DNA of 64,000 nt from Kosakonia oryzendophytica (GCF_900094925.1 NZ_FMAY01000001.1:372001-436000), one strand, 5' to 3'; positions 30,031-39,868 are shown, counted from the first letter of the stretch. A program made the numbers and translations. The notes: a model not told the origin generated them from the sequence alone.

Positions 30031-31428
30031 TCAGGCTGTTGCCAGTTGCGCCTGCGGCTGCTTGACCCACTGTTCGAGCTCAGCCACCGTGCGGCGCAGC
30101 AAGGCAAGAAAATCAGCCGATTGCGCGAGCTCAGCGAACAGGGCTTCATCTTTTGCGAAGGTCGCCAGCGGATCGTCAGAAGCAAACAGTGCCTTTATCG
30201 CCTCCGGTCGCATGACGCCGTCCTGATAGGTATACGGCAACGTGCTGTCCGCCCAGCGACGCAGGAACAGGAAGAACAGTCCCGGCAACACGGCGGTTGC
30301 AGACGGCGTTGCACCGCGCTGGTAGCACTGAACCAAAGTGGGCGTCACCATCCCCGGGATCTTCGATAAACCATCAGCAGCGACACGCTGGTTGGTATCT
30401 TTGATATACGGGTTACCAAAGCGGGCAAGCACCACATCCCGGTATTTAGCAAGATCGAGCGGGCTGGGCGTTAATGAAGGGATCACATCGCGGGAGACAT
30501 ACTCCCAGGCCATCTGACGAATCGCGCTCTGCCGGGTGCTTTCATCGATGTAGCTCAGGCCAATTAACGTTCCGGCCCAGGCAATGCAGCTATGGGTCGC
30601 GTTCAGAATGCGAATCTTCGCCTCTTCCCACGGCAGCACAGATTCCACCAGCTCGACGCCAACATTTTCCAGCGCCGGGCGGCCGTTAATAAAGTCATCT
30701 TCAATCACCCACTGGATAAAAGATTCCCCCATCACCGGCACTGCATCGTGAATGCCCGTCGCCGCCAGCACGCGTTCGGCCACATCCGGCGTGGGTCGCG
30801 GCGTAATGCGGTCAACCATGGTGTTCGGTGAGGTGGTGTAATGTTTCACCCAGTCATACAACGCCCGTTCGCCTTTGGCTTTAAGGAAAGAGAGAAAACC
30901 GTGGCGGAAGCGTTCACCGTTATGGCGCAGATTGTCGCAATTGAGCAACGTTACCGGGCCGCCATTGTTAGCAATGCGCTGGGTAAGAATGCGGGTCAGC
31001 GCACCGTACAGGGTGCGAATGCCGCCATTGAGATCGGCCTTGATATCCGCCTGCTGCATATCCAGCTCATGTTCCGGCGTCAGGTAGTAGCCGCTTTCAG
31101 TCACGGTGAAAGCAATAACGCGGGTTTGCGCATCCGCCCCTTGTGCCACCAGTGCACTGATTTCACTGTCCCACGCCAACACTTTACGGATTGACGTGAT
31201 GGTTTCGTACTGGCGTTCCCCATCCGGAGAAACGGTCTCCAGCACATACTCCCCTTTCTGCGCAGCGAGTGCGCCAAGCAGCGCATTGGCATCATCACGA
31301 ATATTCCCCAGCGCGATACTCCAGCTGTCGTCACCTTGCTGCATCAGGCTGTGCAGGTACCACGCCTGATGCGCCCGATGAAACGAGCCTGCGCCAATAT
31401 GCATCCATACCGCTTTGTTACCGGACAT
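30031..31428 (-). CDS. dalD: DalD, D-arabinitol 4-dehydrogenase
   Basis: 465 residues from the ATG at 31428 ([21 protein letters not shown]), matching Klebsiella DalD (455 residues); the open frame runs 33 codons further with no better start. Long-chain mannitol-dehydrogenase family: Rossmann GAGSFHRAH at the N-terminus, [24 protein letters not shown]-like [12 protein letters not shown], and [14 protein letters not shown] with the catalytic Lys. Oxidises D-arabinitol to D-xylulose with NAD. First gene of the operon, divergent from dalR. Confidence 0.92.
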   Translation of the reverse strand: MSGNKAVWMHIGAGSFHRAHQAWYLHSLMQQGDDSWSIALGNIRDDANALLGALAAQKGEYVLETVSPDGERQYETITSIRKVLAWDSEISALVAQGADAQTRVIAFTVTESGYYLTPEHELDMQQADIKADLNGGIRTLYGALTRILTQRIANNGGPVTLLNCDNLRHNGERFRHGFLSFLKAKGERALYDWVKHYTTSPNTMVDRITPRPTPDVAERVLAATGIHDAVPVMGESFIQWVIEDDFINGRPALENVGVELVESVLPWEEAKIRILNATHSCIAWAGTLIGLSYIDESTRQSAIRQMAWEYVSRDVIPSLTPSPLDLAKYRDVVLARFGNPYIKDTNQRVAADGLSKIPGMVTPTLVQCYQRGATPSATAVLPGLFFLFLRRWADSTLPYTYQDGVMRPEAIKALFASDDPLATFAKDEALFAELAQSADFLALLRRTVAELEQWVKQPQAQLATA

Positions 31429-31462
31429 AATTATCACCCCACAATGAGCATTTGACATATTC

Positions 31463-31478
31463 ACGGGCATATGCCCGT
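31463..31478. promoter_or_regulatory. Palindrome in the dalD-dalR spacer
   Basis: ACGGGCATATGCCCGT, a perfect 16-bp palindrome 35 bases ahead of dalD. A TTTGACAT element lies next to it on the plus strand. Candidate operator; assignment to DalR is inference. Confidence 0.5.
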
Positions 31479-31542
31479 TTGTGAGGAGTATGTTAGTAGC
31501 CGTAAGCGAAATCTTTCTGCGAGGCAACTCACGAAATTAGCA

Positions 31543-31568
31543 TTTGCCCTAGAAGTGGACTTTTGCCC
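31543..31568. promoter_or_regulatory. Direct TTTGCCC repeats ahead of dalR
   Basis: Two TTTGCCC copies (31543-31549 and 31562-31568) are 19 bp apart start to start, about two helical turns. They share GCCC with the 31463 palindrome and may be further DalR contacts. Confidence 0.35.
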
Positions 31569-31628
31569 ACTCACACCATCAGGCTATTCAGCGGTACACT
31601 GTTGGCAGGTAATTTCAGGAATGCGTTG

Positions 31629-32579
31629 ATGAACAAAGAAGAGAAAAAACAGGAACTCGCCGCACGCGCCGCCTGGATGTATTACGTGGCAGGCTTAACA
31701 CAGCAAGATATCGCCACGGCGCTGGGATTATCCCGCCAGGTGGCACAACGGCTGATTTCCAGCGCGCGGGAAATGGGCATGGTCACGGTGAATATCAGCC
31801 ATCCGGTGACCCGTTGCATGGAACTGGCGGCGAATTTACAGGAAAAATATGCGCTCTCACTGTGCCGCGTGGTGCCTTCCGCCGGGCTTGAGAATGAAGC
31901 CATCCAGCAGATGCTGGCGGTAGAAGGCGCAGACGTAATGGCGAAATTCATTGCCAACGATTCCCCGCAGGTGTTCGGCATTGGTTCCGGGAAGACGTTG
32001 CGTGCAATTATTGATGCATTGCCCTGGCTGGAACGTCCGCAGCATCAGTGCGTGTCGATGATCGGTGCCATCGCGCGTGATGATTCGGGTACCCGTTACG
32101 ATGTGCCGCTGAAAATGGCGGAGAAAATGCAGGGAAAATATTTCTTCATTCCGGCACCGCTGTATGCCGACAGCCCGGAAGACAAAACCATGTGGTGCCA
32201 GCACCAGCTTTACCAGCGCGTGGCGGAGCGGGCGCTGAATGCGGATATCACGTTTCTGGGGATTGGCGAAGTGGGTCTCGGCTGCCCGCTCAATGCCGAA
32301 GGTTTTATCACCGATGAACAGGTCAAAGCACTGGAACAACAGCATGTTGCTGGCGAGATGCTGGGCCATTTCTTTAACCATCAGGGAGTGCGTCTGGAAG
32401 GAGAACTGGACACGCGACTGACCAGCGTGCCGCTGTGCAGCCAAACGCCACGTAACGTTTATGGCTTTGCCGGGGGCGCGAAAAAATACGCTGCGATCCG
32501 CGCCGCATTAACCGGACAGTGGGTGAATGGCCTGGTCACGGATGAAGACACGGCGGTGAAATTGCTGGCGGAAAAGTAG
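31629..32579 (+). CDS. dalR: DalR, SorC/DeoR-type regulator of D-arabinitol genes
   Basis: 316 residues from the ATG at 31629 (MNKEEKKQELAARAAW; AGGA about 8 bases upstream). SorC-family layout: an N-terminal helix-turn-helix at about 25-45 (LTQQDIATALGLSRQVAQRL) and a sugar-phosphate isomerase-like effector domain (VFGIGSGKTLRAIIDAL, FLGIGEVGLGCPLN, VYGFAGGAKKYAAI). Klebsiella DalR is about the same size and also divergent from dalD. Represses the dal operon in Klebsiella; inducer D-arabinitol. Confidence 0.88.
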   Translation: MNKEEKKQELAARAAWMYYVAGLTQQDIATALGLSRQVAQRLISSAREMGMVTVNISHPVTRCMELAANLQEKYALSLCRVVPSAGLENEAIQQMLAVEGADVMAKFIANDSPQVFGIGSGKTLRAIIDALPWLERPQHQCVSMIGAIARDDSGTRYDVPLKMAEKMQGKYFFIPAPLYADSPEDKTMWCQHQLYQRVAERALNADITFLGIGEVGLGCPLNAEGFITDEQVKALEQQHVAGEMLGHFFNHQGVRLEGELDTRLTSVPLCSQTPRNVYGFAGGAKKYAAIRAALTGQWVNGLVTDEDTAVKLLAEK

Positions 32580-32614
32580 CGATTTGCCCGAGCGCAGAGC
32601 CTTTACCGGGCCTG

Positions 32615-32655
32615 AAAAAAAGAAAAGCGCCATTCGGCATTTCACCGGATGGCGC
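32615..32655 (-). terminator. Terminator of hisJQMP
   Basis: GCGCCAT/ATGGCGC stem with an inner CCGG structure; on the minus strand it is followed by TTTTCTTTTTTT. Located between the convergent ends of dalR and hisP. Confidence 0.85.
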
Positions 32656-32693
32656 AACATTTAGCAGGCCAGCCGCCCCTGTAACACGGTGAC

Positions 32694-33467
32694 TTATTTC
32701 AATGAACCTTTGAGGAACTGCTGCAAACGCGGGCTTTTCGGGTTGGTAAACACCTCTTCCGGCGCGCCTTCCTCTTCAATTTTGCCCTGATGCAGGAAGA
32801 TAACGTGGGTGGAAACATGGCGCGCGAACCCCATTTCGTGGGTCACCACCACCATCGTTTTCCCCTCTTCCGCCAGCTGTTGCATAATGCGTAGCACTTC
32901 GCCCACCAGCTCCGGATCCAGCGCTGAAGTCGGTTCGTCAAACAGCAGGACTTCCGGCTCCATTGCCAGTGCACGGGCAATGGATACACGCTGCTGCTGG
33001 CCGCCGGAGAGATGCACCGGGTATTTTTGCTGCTGCATTTCGTCGATGCCGACCTTCGCCAGGTACTTCACCGCACGTTCGCGGGCTTCCTGCTTGCTTA
33101 AGCCCAGCACCTGGATCGGCGCTTCCATCACGTTCTCCAGCACCGTCATATGGCTCCACAAGTTAAAATGCTGGAACACCATGGTCAGCCGGGTACGTAA
33201 CAAGCGCAGTTGGTGCTTATCGGCCACTTTCAGTTGACCGTCTTTGTCGCGCACCAGGTTGATATTCTGCCCGTTCACGACGATCGAGCCTTCGCTCGGT
33301 TTTTCGAGGAAGTTAATACAGCGTAAAAACGTACTCTTGCCGGAGCCGGAAGAGCCAATGATGCTGATCACATCACCCGCATTGGCCTGCAACGACACGC
33401 CTTTCAGCACTTCATGCTCACCGTAGCGCTTGTGTAAATCGATAACGTTTAATTTATTCTCAGACAT
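32694..33467 (-). CDS. hisP: HisP, histidine/LAO ABC transporter ATP-binding subunit
   Basis: 257 residues. ATPase of the periplasmic histidine and lysine-arginine-ornithine permease. Walker [10 protein letters not shown] at 38-46, Q-loop Q99, signature LSGGQ at 153-157, Walker B LLFDEP at 174-179 (E178 catalytic), H-loop H210. It pairs with HisQ and HisM at the membrane. Seven bases after hisM. Confidence 0.98.
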   Translation of the reverse strand: MSENKLNVIDLHKRYGEHEVLKGVSLQANAGDVISIIGSSGSGKSTFLRCINFLEKPSEGSIVVNGQNINLVRDKDGQLKVADKHQLRLLRTRLTMVFQHFNLWSHMTVLENVMEAPIQVLGLSKQEARERAVKYLAKVGIDEMQQQKYPVHLSGGQQQRVSIARALAMEPEVLLFDEPTSALDPELVGEVLRIMQQLAEEGKTMVVVTHEMGFARHVSTHVIFLHQGKIEEEGAPEEVFTNPKSPRLQQFLKGSLK

Positions 33468-33474
33468 CGTGTTC

Positions 33475-34191
33475 TCAGTGCGTCGAAGAAGGCTTCATAT
33501 GCTGCAACCAGCGCTTTTCCGCTTTGCGGAATAAGCTAATCAGCACATAAGAGATAATCAGATACAGCACCGCCGCCAGACCAAACGCCGTAAAAGGCTG
33601 GTAGGTGGCAGAGTTAATATCCCGGGCGATTTTCAGCAGATCCGGCACGGTGGCGGTAAACGCCAGCGCCGTTGAGTGCAGCATTAAAATCACCTCATTA
33701 CTGTAGGCGGGCAGCGCAATACGCAGCGCCGACGGCAGAATAATGCTGCGGTACATTTTGAACGACGAGAAACCATAGGCCCGCGCCGCTTCAATTTCAC
33801 CGTGCGGCACCGAACGGATCGCCCCGGCGAAAATCTCGGTGGTATAGGCGCAAGTGTTTAGCGTCAGCGCCAATACTGTACAGTTGAGACCGCTGCGGAA
33901 AAACGCGTTCAGCAGTTCGGTGCCTTTCACCACTTCCAGCGTATACATTCCGGAATAGAACACCAGCAACTGGACATAGAGCGGCGTCCCGCGAAAAACG
34001 TAGGTAAATAACCAGATAGGGAAACGAATAAATTTGTTGTTGGAGACGCGCCCGATAGCGAGAAACACCGCCATTACGCCCCCCATCGTCACCGATGAAA
34101 TCAGCAACCACAGGGTGATGGCCACGCCAGTCAGGCGGTAACCATCGCTCCACAACAAGGATTGCCAGTACTCCTGAATAATCTCGATCAC
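33475..34191 (-). CDS. hisM: HisM, histidine/LAO permease subunit
   Basis: 238 residues. Polar amino acid ABC permease with about five membrane segments and the EAA loop [28 protein letters not shown] near residues 150-178 that contacts HisP. Overlaps hisQ by 4 bases. Confidence 0.98.
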   Translation of the reverse strand: MIEIIQEYWQSLLWSDGYRLTGVAITLWLLISSVTMGGVMAVFLAIGRVSNNKFIRFPIWLFTYVFRGTPLYVQLLVFYSGMYTLEVVKGTELLNAFFRSGLNCTVLALTLNTCAYTTEIFAGAIRSVPHGEIEAARAYGFSSFKMYRSIILPSALRIALPAYSNEVILMLHSTALAFTATVPDLLKIARDINSATYQPFTAFGLAAVLYLIISYVLISLFRKAEKRWLQHMKPSSTH

Positions 34192-34874
34192 AGGTCAGCC
34201 CTCTTCACACCCACGGAGTAGCGACGTTCGAGAAGAAGCAGCACACCATTGGAAACCGTTGTAAACGCGAGGTAAATCACACCGCAGACAATGGCGAAAT
34301 AAAACGGCTCCCAGGTGCTTTTCCCGGCGAGCTGGGTGGCTTTCACCACATCCTCCAGTCCCAGCAGAGAGACCAGCGCCGTGGCTTTGAGGATCACCTG
34401 CCAGTTGTTGCCAATGCCCGGCAGCGCATAACGCATCATCGCCGGAAACAGAATACGGCGAAACGTCTGTCGCCCGGTAAAACCAAAGGCGGTAGCCGCT
34501 TCAATGTGCCCTTTCGGCACCGCCATATAAGCGCCGCGAAAGGTTTCGGTGAAGTAAGCGCCATAGATAAAACCGAGGGTGATAATCCCCGCTACCATCG
34601 GGTCAATATCCAGTTGCTCCAGACCCATGGCGTCAGTGATACCGTTAAGGGCGATTTGCAGACCATAAAAGATCAGCAACATCAGCACCAGATCCGGCAC
34701 GCCGCGGATAAGCGTCGTGTAACCTTCAAAGATTAATGCCAGCGCCCGGTTTTTCGAAAGCTTCGCTCCCGCCCCCGCCAGGCCAATCAGTACCGCCAGC
34801 ACCACGGAACTGAGAGCCAGTTCCAGTGTGACCAGCGCACCGTGTAATATGACTTGTGAAAACCCGTACAGCAT
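34188..34874 (-). CDS. hisQ: HisQ, histidine/LAO permease subunit
   Basis: 228 residues. Membrane partner of HisM; the EAA loop HIEAATAFGFTGRQTFRRILFP sits near residues 122-143. About five membrane segments. It works with either HisJ or ArgT as binding protein. Confidence 0.98.
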   Translation of the reverse strand: MLYGFSQVILHGALVTLELALSSVVLAVLIGLAGAGAKLSKNRALALIFEGYTTLIRGVPDLVLMLLIFYGLQIALNGITDAMGLEQLDIDPMVAGIITLGFIYGAYFTETFRGAYMAVPKGHIEAATAFGFTGRQTFRRILFPAMMRYALPGIGNNWQVILKATALVSLLGLEDVVKATQLAGKSTWEPFYFAIVCGVIYLAFTTVSNGVLLLLERRYSVGVKRADL

Positions 34875-34958
34875 GCAGCCAGTCCTGTCGTGTGTGGTGT
34901 TTGCCGTGTCTCTTCCCCTCCCGTAGCGGGAGGGGCCGCACGTTAAGCACAGGTGGGA

Positions 34959-35741
34959 TTAGCCACCGTAAACGTCAAAATCAAAATACTTTTTCGCGAG
35001 TTTTTCGTAAGTGCCGTCGGCGCGCATTTCAGCAAACGCTTTGTTCAGCGCTTCGCGCAGCTCGTTATCCTCTTTGCGCAGCCCCATACCGGTGCCGACG
35101 CCAAACAGCTTCTCGTCTTTAATGGACGGGCCGCCGAATTTATATGCTTTGCCCTGCGGCGTTTTCAGGAAACCTTCACTGGCCGCGACTTCATCCTGGA
35201 ATGCGGCGTCGATACGGCCTGCAGTCAGGTCAGAGTAGATATTGTCCTGCCCCTGATAGGAGACAATTTCCACCCCTTTCGGTGCCCAGTTCACGTTGCC
35301 GTAGGTCTCCTGCGTAGTGCCTTGCAGTACACCAACGCGCTTACCTTTCAGCTTATCCAGCTCGGGCTGAACATCAGAATCTTTTGCGACGACCAGTCGG
35401 GAATCCGCCGCGTAAAGTTTGTCGGTAAAGGCGATTTCTTGCTGACGCTTTTCCGTAATGGAAAGCGACGACATAATGACGTCGATTTTTTTCGCTTTCA
35501 GAGACGGGATCAGCGCGTCCAGCGGGTTTTCGATAAACGTACACTGCGTTTTAATGCGTTTGCACAGTTCCTTCGCCAGATCGATATCAAAACCCACTAA
35601 TTCACCCTGCGCATTTTTCGATTCAAACGGCGCATAAGTGGGATCGGTACCGATACGTAATTTTTGCGGGATAGCGGCGAATACGGTTGAAACGCTGGAA
35701 ACAGCGAGCACCAGAGAAAGAGATAACACCAGTTTTTTCAT
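34959..35741 (-). CDS. hisJ: HisJ, histidine-binding periplasmic protein
   Basis: 260 residues from the ATG at 35741 ([13 protein letters not shown]); the open frame runs 76 codons upstream through promoter DNA and is discounted. Signal peptide of 22 residues with cleavage after VFA. The mature protein has the SBP-bac-3 fold, with Cys pair C60/C67 ([10 protein letters not shown]). High-affinity histidine binding for HisQMP. GAGGA lies 5 bases from this ATG. It has its own sigma-54-type promoter. Confidence 0.97.
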   Translation of the reverse strand: MKKLVLSLSLVLAVSSVSTVFAAIPQKLRIGTDPTYAPFESKNAQGELVGFDIDLAKELCKRIKTQCTFIENPLDALIPSLKAKKIDVIMSSLSITEKRQQEIAFTDKLYAADSRLVVAKDSDVQPELDKLKGKRVGVLQGTTQETYGNVNWAPKGVEIVSYQGQDNIYSDLTAGRIDAAFQDEVAASEGFLKTPQGKAYKFGGPSIKDEKLFGVGTGMGLRKEDNELREALNKAFAEMRADGTYEKLAKKYFDFDVYGG

Positions 35742-35792
35742 CATTATCCTCAACAGACTGTCTTTCCTAAGGGAATTAGCTGAACAATACGG

Positions 35793-35808
35793 TGCCGTTA
35801 TCGTGCCA
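35793..35808 (-). promoter_or_regulatory. Sigma-54 promoter of hisJQMP
   Basis: On the minus strand TGGCAC-GATAA-CGGCA: a perfect -24 element and a -12 element keeping the GC, with 10 bases between GG and GC. Its expected start site leaves a leader of about 40 bases before hisJ. hisJQMP is known to be nitrogen-regulated in Salmonella. Confidence 0.7.
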
Positions 35809-35886
35809 TCATATGCCCCGGCATGGCAAAAGATTCTGCCCGCACGGTGGCTTTTTTTGCATCCTGAATGCGTAATTATGCATCCA

Positions 35887-35903
35887 TGCACTATTATGGC
35901 GCG
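35887..35903. promoter_or_regulatory. NtrC-binding site ahead of hisJ
   Basis: TGCACTATTATGGCGCG fits the NtrC enhancer pattern (GCACTA, three bases, TGGTGC) with one or two mismatches. About 100 bases upstream of the predicted hisJ start, the usual enhancer distance. A half-site TGCACCA follows at 35909. Confidence 0.6.
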
Positions 35904-35938
35904 CGTCATGCACCACAATAGAACATCAACCGTATTTC

Positions 35939-35968
35939 TGCACCACGCTACGTAATGCGCGTGGTGCA
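35939..35968. other. Inverted repeat between argT and hisJ
   Basis: TGCACCACGC and GCGTGGTGCA, a perfect 10-bp inverted repeat around a 10-base spacer. The arms contain NtrC half-sites (TGCACCA), but the spacing is larger than a normal NtrC site. May be an argT mRNA hairpin, a double NtrC half-site, or both. Confidence 0.5.
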
Positions 35969-36004
35969 TTTTCCCTCAGACCCGGGAGCCCGGGTCATGC
36001 AGCC

Positions 36005-36787
36005 TTACTCGCCGTAGACGTTAAAGTCGAAGTATTTTTTGGCAAGTTTGTCGTAGGTGCCGTCTTTACGCAGTTCGGCAAATGCTTTATCGAACGCGGC
36101 TTTCAGCTCGGCATCATCTTTACGCAGACCAATACCGGTACCGTCGCCAAAATATTTTTTGTCTTTCACTGACGGGCCAGCAAAGGCGAACCCTTTACCG
36201 GCGGGCTGTTTCAGGAAGCCTTCGCTGGCAGCGACTTCATCCTGGAACGCAGCATCAAGACGCCCCGCAGCCAGGTCAGAGTAGATCAGATCCTGGTTCT
36301 GATACGCCACCACATCGATGCCTTTGGTCCGCCAGTTGTCGTTGGCATAACCTTCCTGCGTTGACCCTTGCAGCACGCCAACGTGCTTGCCTTTCAGCGA
36401 ATCCAGTGTCGGTTGGATAGGCGAACCTTTTGCCGCAATCAGGCGGGAATCCGCCGCGTAGAGTTTGTCAGAGAAGGCGATCTCCTGCTGACGTTTTTCC
36501 GTAATAGAGAGAGAAGAGATAATCGCGTCGATTTTCTTCGCTTTCAGCGACGGGATCAGCGCGTCAAAGTCGCTCCCGACCCACGTGCATTTCACATGAA
36601 TGCGTTTGCACATCTCGTTACCCAAATCGATATCGAAACCCACAAACTCCCCTTTCGCATCTTTGGATGAGAACGGCGCGTAAGTCGCATCAGTGCCGAT
36701 GCGCACCGTCTGGGGAAGCGCTGCATAAACGCTGGCGGTCGCAGACAGACCCAGCATTAAAGACAGAGCGAGAACCGTCTTCTTCAT
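36005..36787 (-). CDS. argT: ArgT, lysine/arginine/ornithine-binding periplasmic protein
   Basis: 260 residues. Paralogue of HisJ (tandem duplication; similar along the whole length, for example [37 protein letters not shown]-type regions). Signal peptide of 22 residues ending VYA. Delivers lysine, arginine and ornithine to HisQMP. Has its own promoter upstream; followed by hisJ after about 260 bases. Confidence 0.97.
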   Translation of the reverse strand: MKKTVLALSLMLGLSATASVYAALPQTVRIGTDATYAPFSSKDAKGEFVGFDIDLGNEMCKRIHVKCTWVGSDFDALIPSLKAKKIDAIISSLSITEKRQQEIAFSDKLYAADSRLIAAKGSPIQPTLDSLKGKHVGVLQGSTQEGYANDNWRTKGIDVVAYQNQDLIYSDLAAGRLDAAFQDEVAASEGFLKQPAGKGFAFAGPSVKDKKYFGDGTGIGLRKDDAELKAAFDKAFAELRKDGTYDKLAKKYFDFNVYGE

Positions 36788-36854
36788 ACATTACCCTCAA
36801 GTGTTCTGTTTTTATTTTGTATTGCGTTGTGTTGTGTGTTGCTGCCAGTTACCT

Positions 36855-36870
36855 TGCATGTCTTATGCCA
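36855..36870 (-). promoter_or_regulatory. Sigma-54 promoter of argT
   Basis: Minus strand TGGCAT-AAGAC-ATGCA, with GG and GC 10 bases apart as required. The predicted start gives a leader of about 60 bases. A weak NtrC-like dyad TTCACCT-TAG-TGATGAA lies at 36925-36941. argT is nitrogen-regulated in Salmonella. Confidence 0.7.
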
Positions 36871-37060
36871 GTTTCCCGCAGTGCATTCATAACCGCGTTA
36901 AATTTGTTAATAAAACGTTGCAAATTCACCTTAGTGATGAAAGATAGCAGGTCTGCCGAACGAACCGGAGCGTTAAGCGGGGAAAAGAGGGATTAAATGT
37001 TGAGGATATGATCGCGCTTGCAGAATTGCCCCAAAAAAGCGCATGCCCTGTAGCAACGCA

Positions 37061-37642
37061 CTATTTTGCAGCATCACCCCCTTGCCAGCGGGTAAAAAGA
37101 TCCTGCGGCAGGTCGATAGCAAACTGATCCAGCACGCGGTTGACCGTTTGATCAATGACATCATCAAGGGTATGCGGGCGGTGATAAAACGCCGGAACCG
37201 GCGGCATGATCACCGCACCCAACTCAGCGGCCTGGGTCATTAAACGCAAGTGACCGAGATGCAGCGGGGTTTCCCGTACGCAAAGCACCAGCGGCCTGCG
37301 CTCTTTCAGCACCACATCCGCCGCGCGCGTGAGCAGACTGTCGGTATAGCTGTGCACAATGCCGGAGAGGGTTTTAATGGAACACGGCAGAATAACCATG
37401 CCTGCGGTTTTAAATGAGCCGGACGAGATACTGGCGGCGATATCGCGCGCGTCGTGCACCACATTCGCCAGCGACTGCACATCGCGCAGAGAAAAATCCG
37501 TTTCAAGAGAGAGGGTCTGACGGGCAGCCTGGCTCATGACCAGGTGGGTTTCAACTTCCGCCACATCACGCAGCACCTGTAACAGACGCACGCCGTAGAT
37601 CGCGCCGCTGGCGCCGGAGATCCCCACAATTAGTCGTTTCAT
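37061..37642 (-). CDS. ubiX: UbiX, flavin prenyltransferase
   Basis: 193 residues from the ATG at 37642 (MKRLIVGISGASGAIYG; GAGGGG upstream), slightly longer at the C-terminus than E. coli (189). Makes prenylated FMN for the decarboxylase UbiD in ubiquinone synthesis. Flavoprotein fold with SGASGAIYG, SSGSFKTAGMVILPCSIKTL and ERRPLVLCVRETPLH. In line with purF and cvpA. Confidence 0.96.
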   Translation of the reverse strand: MKRLIVGISGASGAIYGVRLLQVLRDVAEVETHLVMSQAARQTLSLETDFSLRDVQSLANVVHDARDIAASISSGSFKTAGMVILPCSIKTLSGIVHSYTDSLLTRAADVVLKERRPLVLCVRETPLHLGHLRLMTQAAELGAVIMPPVPAFYHRPHTLDDVIDQTVNRVLDQFAIDLPQDLFTRWQGGDAAK

Positions 37643-37703
37643 GATTGTCGCCCCTCTTTTGTGCGAGAACTTTGCCTGATTATAGAGGGCGTTGCAACAG
37701 GTT

Positions 37704-37728
37704 GCGCCCCTCACTGGCGGAGGGGCGC
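37704..37728. terminator. GC-rich hairpin between purF and ubiX
   Basis: GCGCCCCT/AGGGGCGC 8-bp stem with a 9-base loop. No T-run follows, so it could be a pausing or mRNA-stability hairpin rather than a full stop. Confidence 0.45.
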
Positions 37729-37735
37729 GACAGGA

Positions 37736-39253
37736 TCAACCTTCGTTATGCATCTCTAAGCTTTCCACTTCGTTCTGGCGCTGCACAGCTTTGGCATCGT
37801 CGTTACGCAGGGAATCGAGATAGTCGAGATACTGCTGATTAACGTCTTTGGTCACGTAGACACCGTTAAATACCGAGCACTCGAACTGCTGGATATCCGG
37901 ATTTTCCGCACGTACTGCATCAATCAGGTCGTTGAGATCCTGGAAGATCAGGCCGTCGGCGCCAATAATCTGGCGGATTTCATCGACTTCGCGACCGTGC
38001 GCGATAAGCTCATTCGCAGTAGGCATATCAATGCCGTACACGTTCGGGAAGCGAATTTCCGGTGCAGCGGAAGCGAGATAAACTTTCTTCGCTCCGGCTT
38101 CACGCGCCATCTCGATGATCTGCTCAGAAGTGGTGCCGCGTACGATGGAGTCATCCACCAGCAGGACATTCTTATCACGGAATTCGGCGCGGTTGGCGTT
38201 CAGCTTGCGGCGCACGGATTTACGACGCAGTTGCTGACCCGGCATGATAAAGGTACGACCAACGTAACGGTTTTTCACAAAACCCTGGCGATACGGTTTA
38301 CCGAGGATACGCGCGATTTCCAGCGCGATATCGCAGGAGGTTTCCGGAATCGGGATCACCACGTCGATGTCCAGGTCTTCCCATTCGCGGGCAATCTTCT
38401 CACCCAGCTTGGTGCCCATGTTGACGCGGGCGCTATAGACAGAGATTTTGTCGATAAAGGAGTCCGGGCGCGCAAAGTAGACGTATTCAAACAGGCACGG
38501 ATTGCTGACCGGGTTATCCGCACACTGGCGGGTAAACAACTGACCTTTTTCGGTGATGTACACCGCTTCGCCCGGTGCGATATCGCGCAGGAATTCAAAG
38601 CCCAGCGTATCCAGTGCCACGCTTTCAGAGGCCACCATAAATTCCGTACGCCCATCACCGACATCACGTTTGCCAAGCACCAGCGGACGAATACCGTTCG
38701 GGTCGCGGAAGGCAACCATACCGTGGCCAATAATCATCGCCACGCAGGCGTATGCGCCGCGGATTTGGCGGTTAGTGGCGGCAACGGCGGCAAAAATATT
38801 GTCTGCTTCCAGCGGATAGTGGCGGAAATTATCCAGTTCGCTGGCAAAAATATTGAGCAGAATTTCAGAGTCAGATGTGGTGTTAATGTGGCGGCGCTTT
38901 TCTTCAAACAGCTTTTTACGCAACTCGTGTGCGTTGGTCAGATTGCCGTTATGCGCAAGCGTAATACCATACGGGGAGTTGACGTAAAAAGGCTGAGCTT
39001 CCGAGGCGCTGGAGCTGCCTGCGGTGGGATAGCGCACGTGGCCAATGCCCATGTTGCCCTGAAGACGCTGCATATGGCGGGCTTCAAAAACATCATTTAC
39101 CAGACCGTTCGCTTTACGCAGACGGAAACAGTTGTTCGCATCAATAGTGATGATACCCGCTGCATCCTGCCCACGGTGCTGTAGCACCGTTAACGCGTCA
39201 TAAATCGACTGGTTGACCGGCATAACACCGGCGATACCGACAATACCGCACAT
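37736..39253 (-). CDS. purF: PurF, amidophosphoribosyltransferase
   Basis: 505 residues, same length as E. coli. First committed step of purine synthesis: PRPP + glutamine to phosphoribosylamine. Cys2 after the initiator Met (MCGIVGIAG) is the glutamine amidotransferase nucleophile; the C-terminal half is the PRTase domain with the PRPP loop [17 protein letters not shown]. Follows cvpA by 33 bases; regulated by the PurR box ahead of cvpA. Confidence 0.98.
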   Translation of the reverse strand: MCGIVGIAGVMPVNQSIYDALTVLQHRGQDAAGIITIDANNCFRLRKANGLVNDVFEARHMQRLQGNMGIGHVRYPTAGSSSASEAQPFYVNSPYGITLAHNGNLTNAHELRKKLFEEKRRHINTTSDSEILLNIFASELDNFRHYPLEADNIFAAVAATNRQIRGAYACVAMIIGHGMVAFRDPNGIRPLVLGKRDVGDGRTEFMVASESVALDTLGFEFLRDIAPGEAVYITEKGQLFTRQCADNPVSNPCLFEYVYFARPDSFIDKISVYSARVNMGTKLGEKIAREWEDLDIDVVIPIPETSCDIALEIARILGKPYRQGFVKNRYVGRTFIMPGQQLRRKSVRRKLNANRAEFRDKNVLLVDDSIVRGTTSEQIIEMAREAGAKKVYLASAAPEIRFPNVYGIDMPTANELIAHGREVDEIRQIIGADGLIFQDLNDLIDAVRAENPDIQQFECSVFNGVYVTKDVNQQYLDYLDSLRNDDAKAVQRQNEVESLEMHNEG

Positions 39254-39286
39254 ACGTCTTTTCCTCGTTAAGCCACATCTCAGGGG

Positions 39287-39775
39287 TTATGCCCTGGGCA
39301 AGAAACTCGACGAGCCTTGCAGATAGTCAAAGAACCATCTGATGATGAAGCTGAATTGCGGGATAAGCTGCGACTTTTGCCAGTCTTCGCTTTTCGACAG
39401 GCCTGTAAATGTATCAAGAAAGAACAGAATGGCGGCGACGATCAGCACGCCACGCAGCGCGCCAAAACAGATCCCCAACACCCTGTCTGTACCCGACAGG
39501 CCGGTTTTCTCCACCAGCGCCCCTAACACGTAGTTAACGATGGCGCCAACAATCAGCGTTGCGATAAACAGCACGGCGATGGCAATCCCATTGCGCACCA
39601 GTTCATCTTCAAAGCCCGTGAACCAGACAGACAGGTAAGTGTAGTAATGACTGGCAACAAAGAAAGCACAACCCCATGTCACCAGCGATAACGCTTCACG
39701 AACAAAGCCGCGGATCAGGCTTACCAGACAAGAAAAACCAATCACCGCAATGATGGCGTAATCAATCCAGACCAT
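39287..39775 (-). CDS. cvpA: CvpA, inner-membrane protein (colicin V production)
   Basis: 162 residues with about four membrane segments (about 5-22, 30-47, 62-85 and 103-122). Required for colicin V release and implicated in envelope stress tolerance; molecular role not known. First gene of cvpA-purF, under PurR. Confidence 0.96.
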   Translation of the reverse strand: MVWIDYAIIAVIGFSCLVSLIRGFVREALSLVTWGCAFFVASHYYTYLSVWFTGFEDELVRNGIAIAVLFIATLIVGAIVNYVLGALVEKTGLSGTDRVLGICFGALRGVLIVAAILFFLDTFTGLSKSEDWQKSQLIPQFSFIIRWFFDYLQGSSSFLPRA

Positions 39776-39831
39776 ATGTGTCCCACGATTTTACGCCCTG
39801 TCGTCCAGTTCGGGGCGAATTCTAACAGAAA

Positions 39832-39847
39832 AAGAAAACGTTTGCGT
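39832..39847 (-). promoter_or_regulatory. PurR box of cvpA-purF
   Basis: AAGAAAACGTTTGCGT (reverse: ACGCAAACGTTTTCTT), the classical PurR operator, 57 bases upstream of cvpA. Confidence 0.85.
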
Positions 39848-39868
39848 AGGGATTTCCTTCCCGCGCGT

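Noticed and set aside
34959-35969. Longer hisJ frame starting at 35969 (336 residues).
   Set aside because: The extra 76 codons cover the promoter and NtrC site; the signal peptide begins at 35741.
37997-39184. Plus-strand 395-codon frame opposite purF.
   Set aside because: Shadow of purF; composition typical of antisense frames and no ribosome site.
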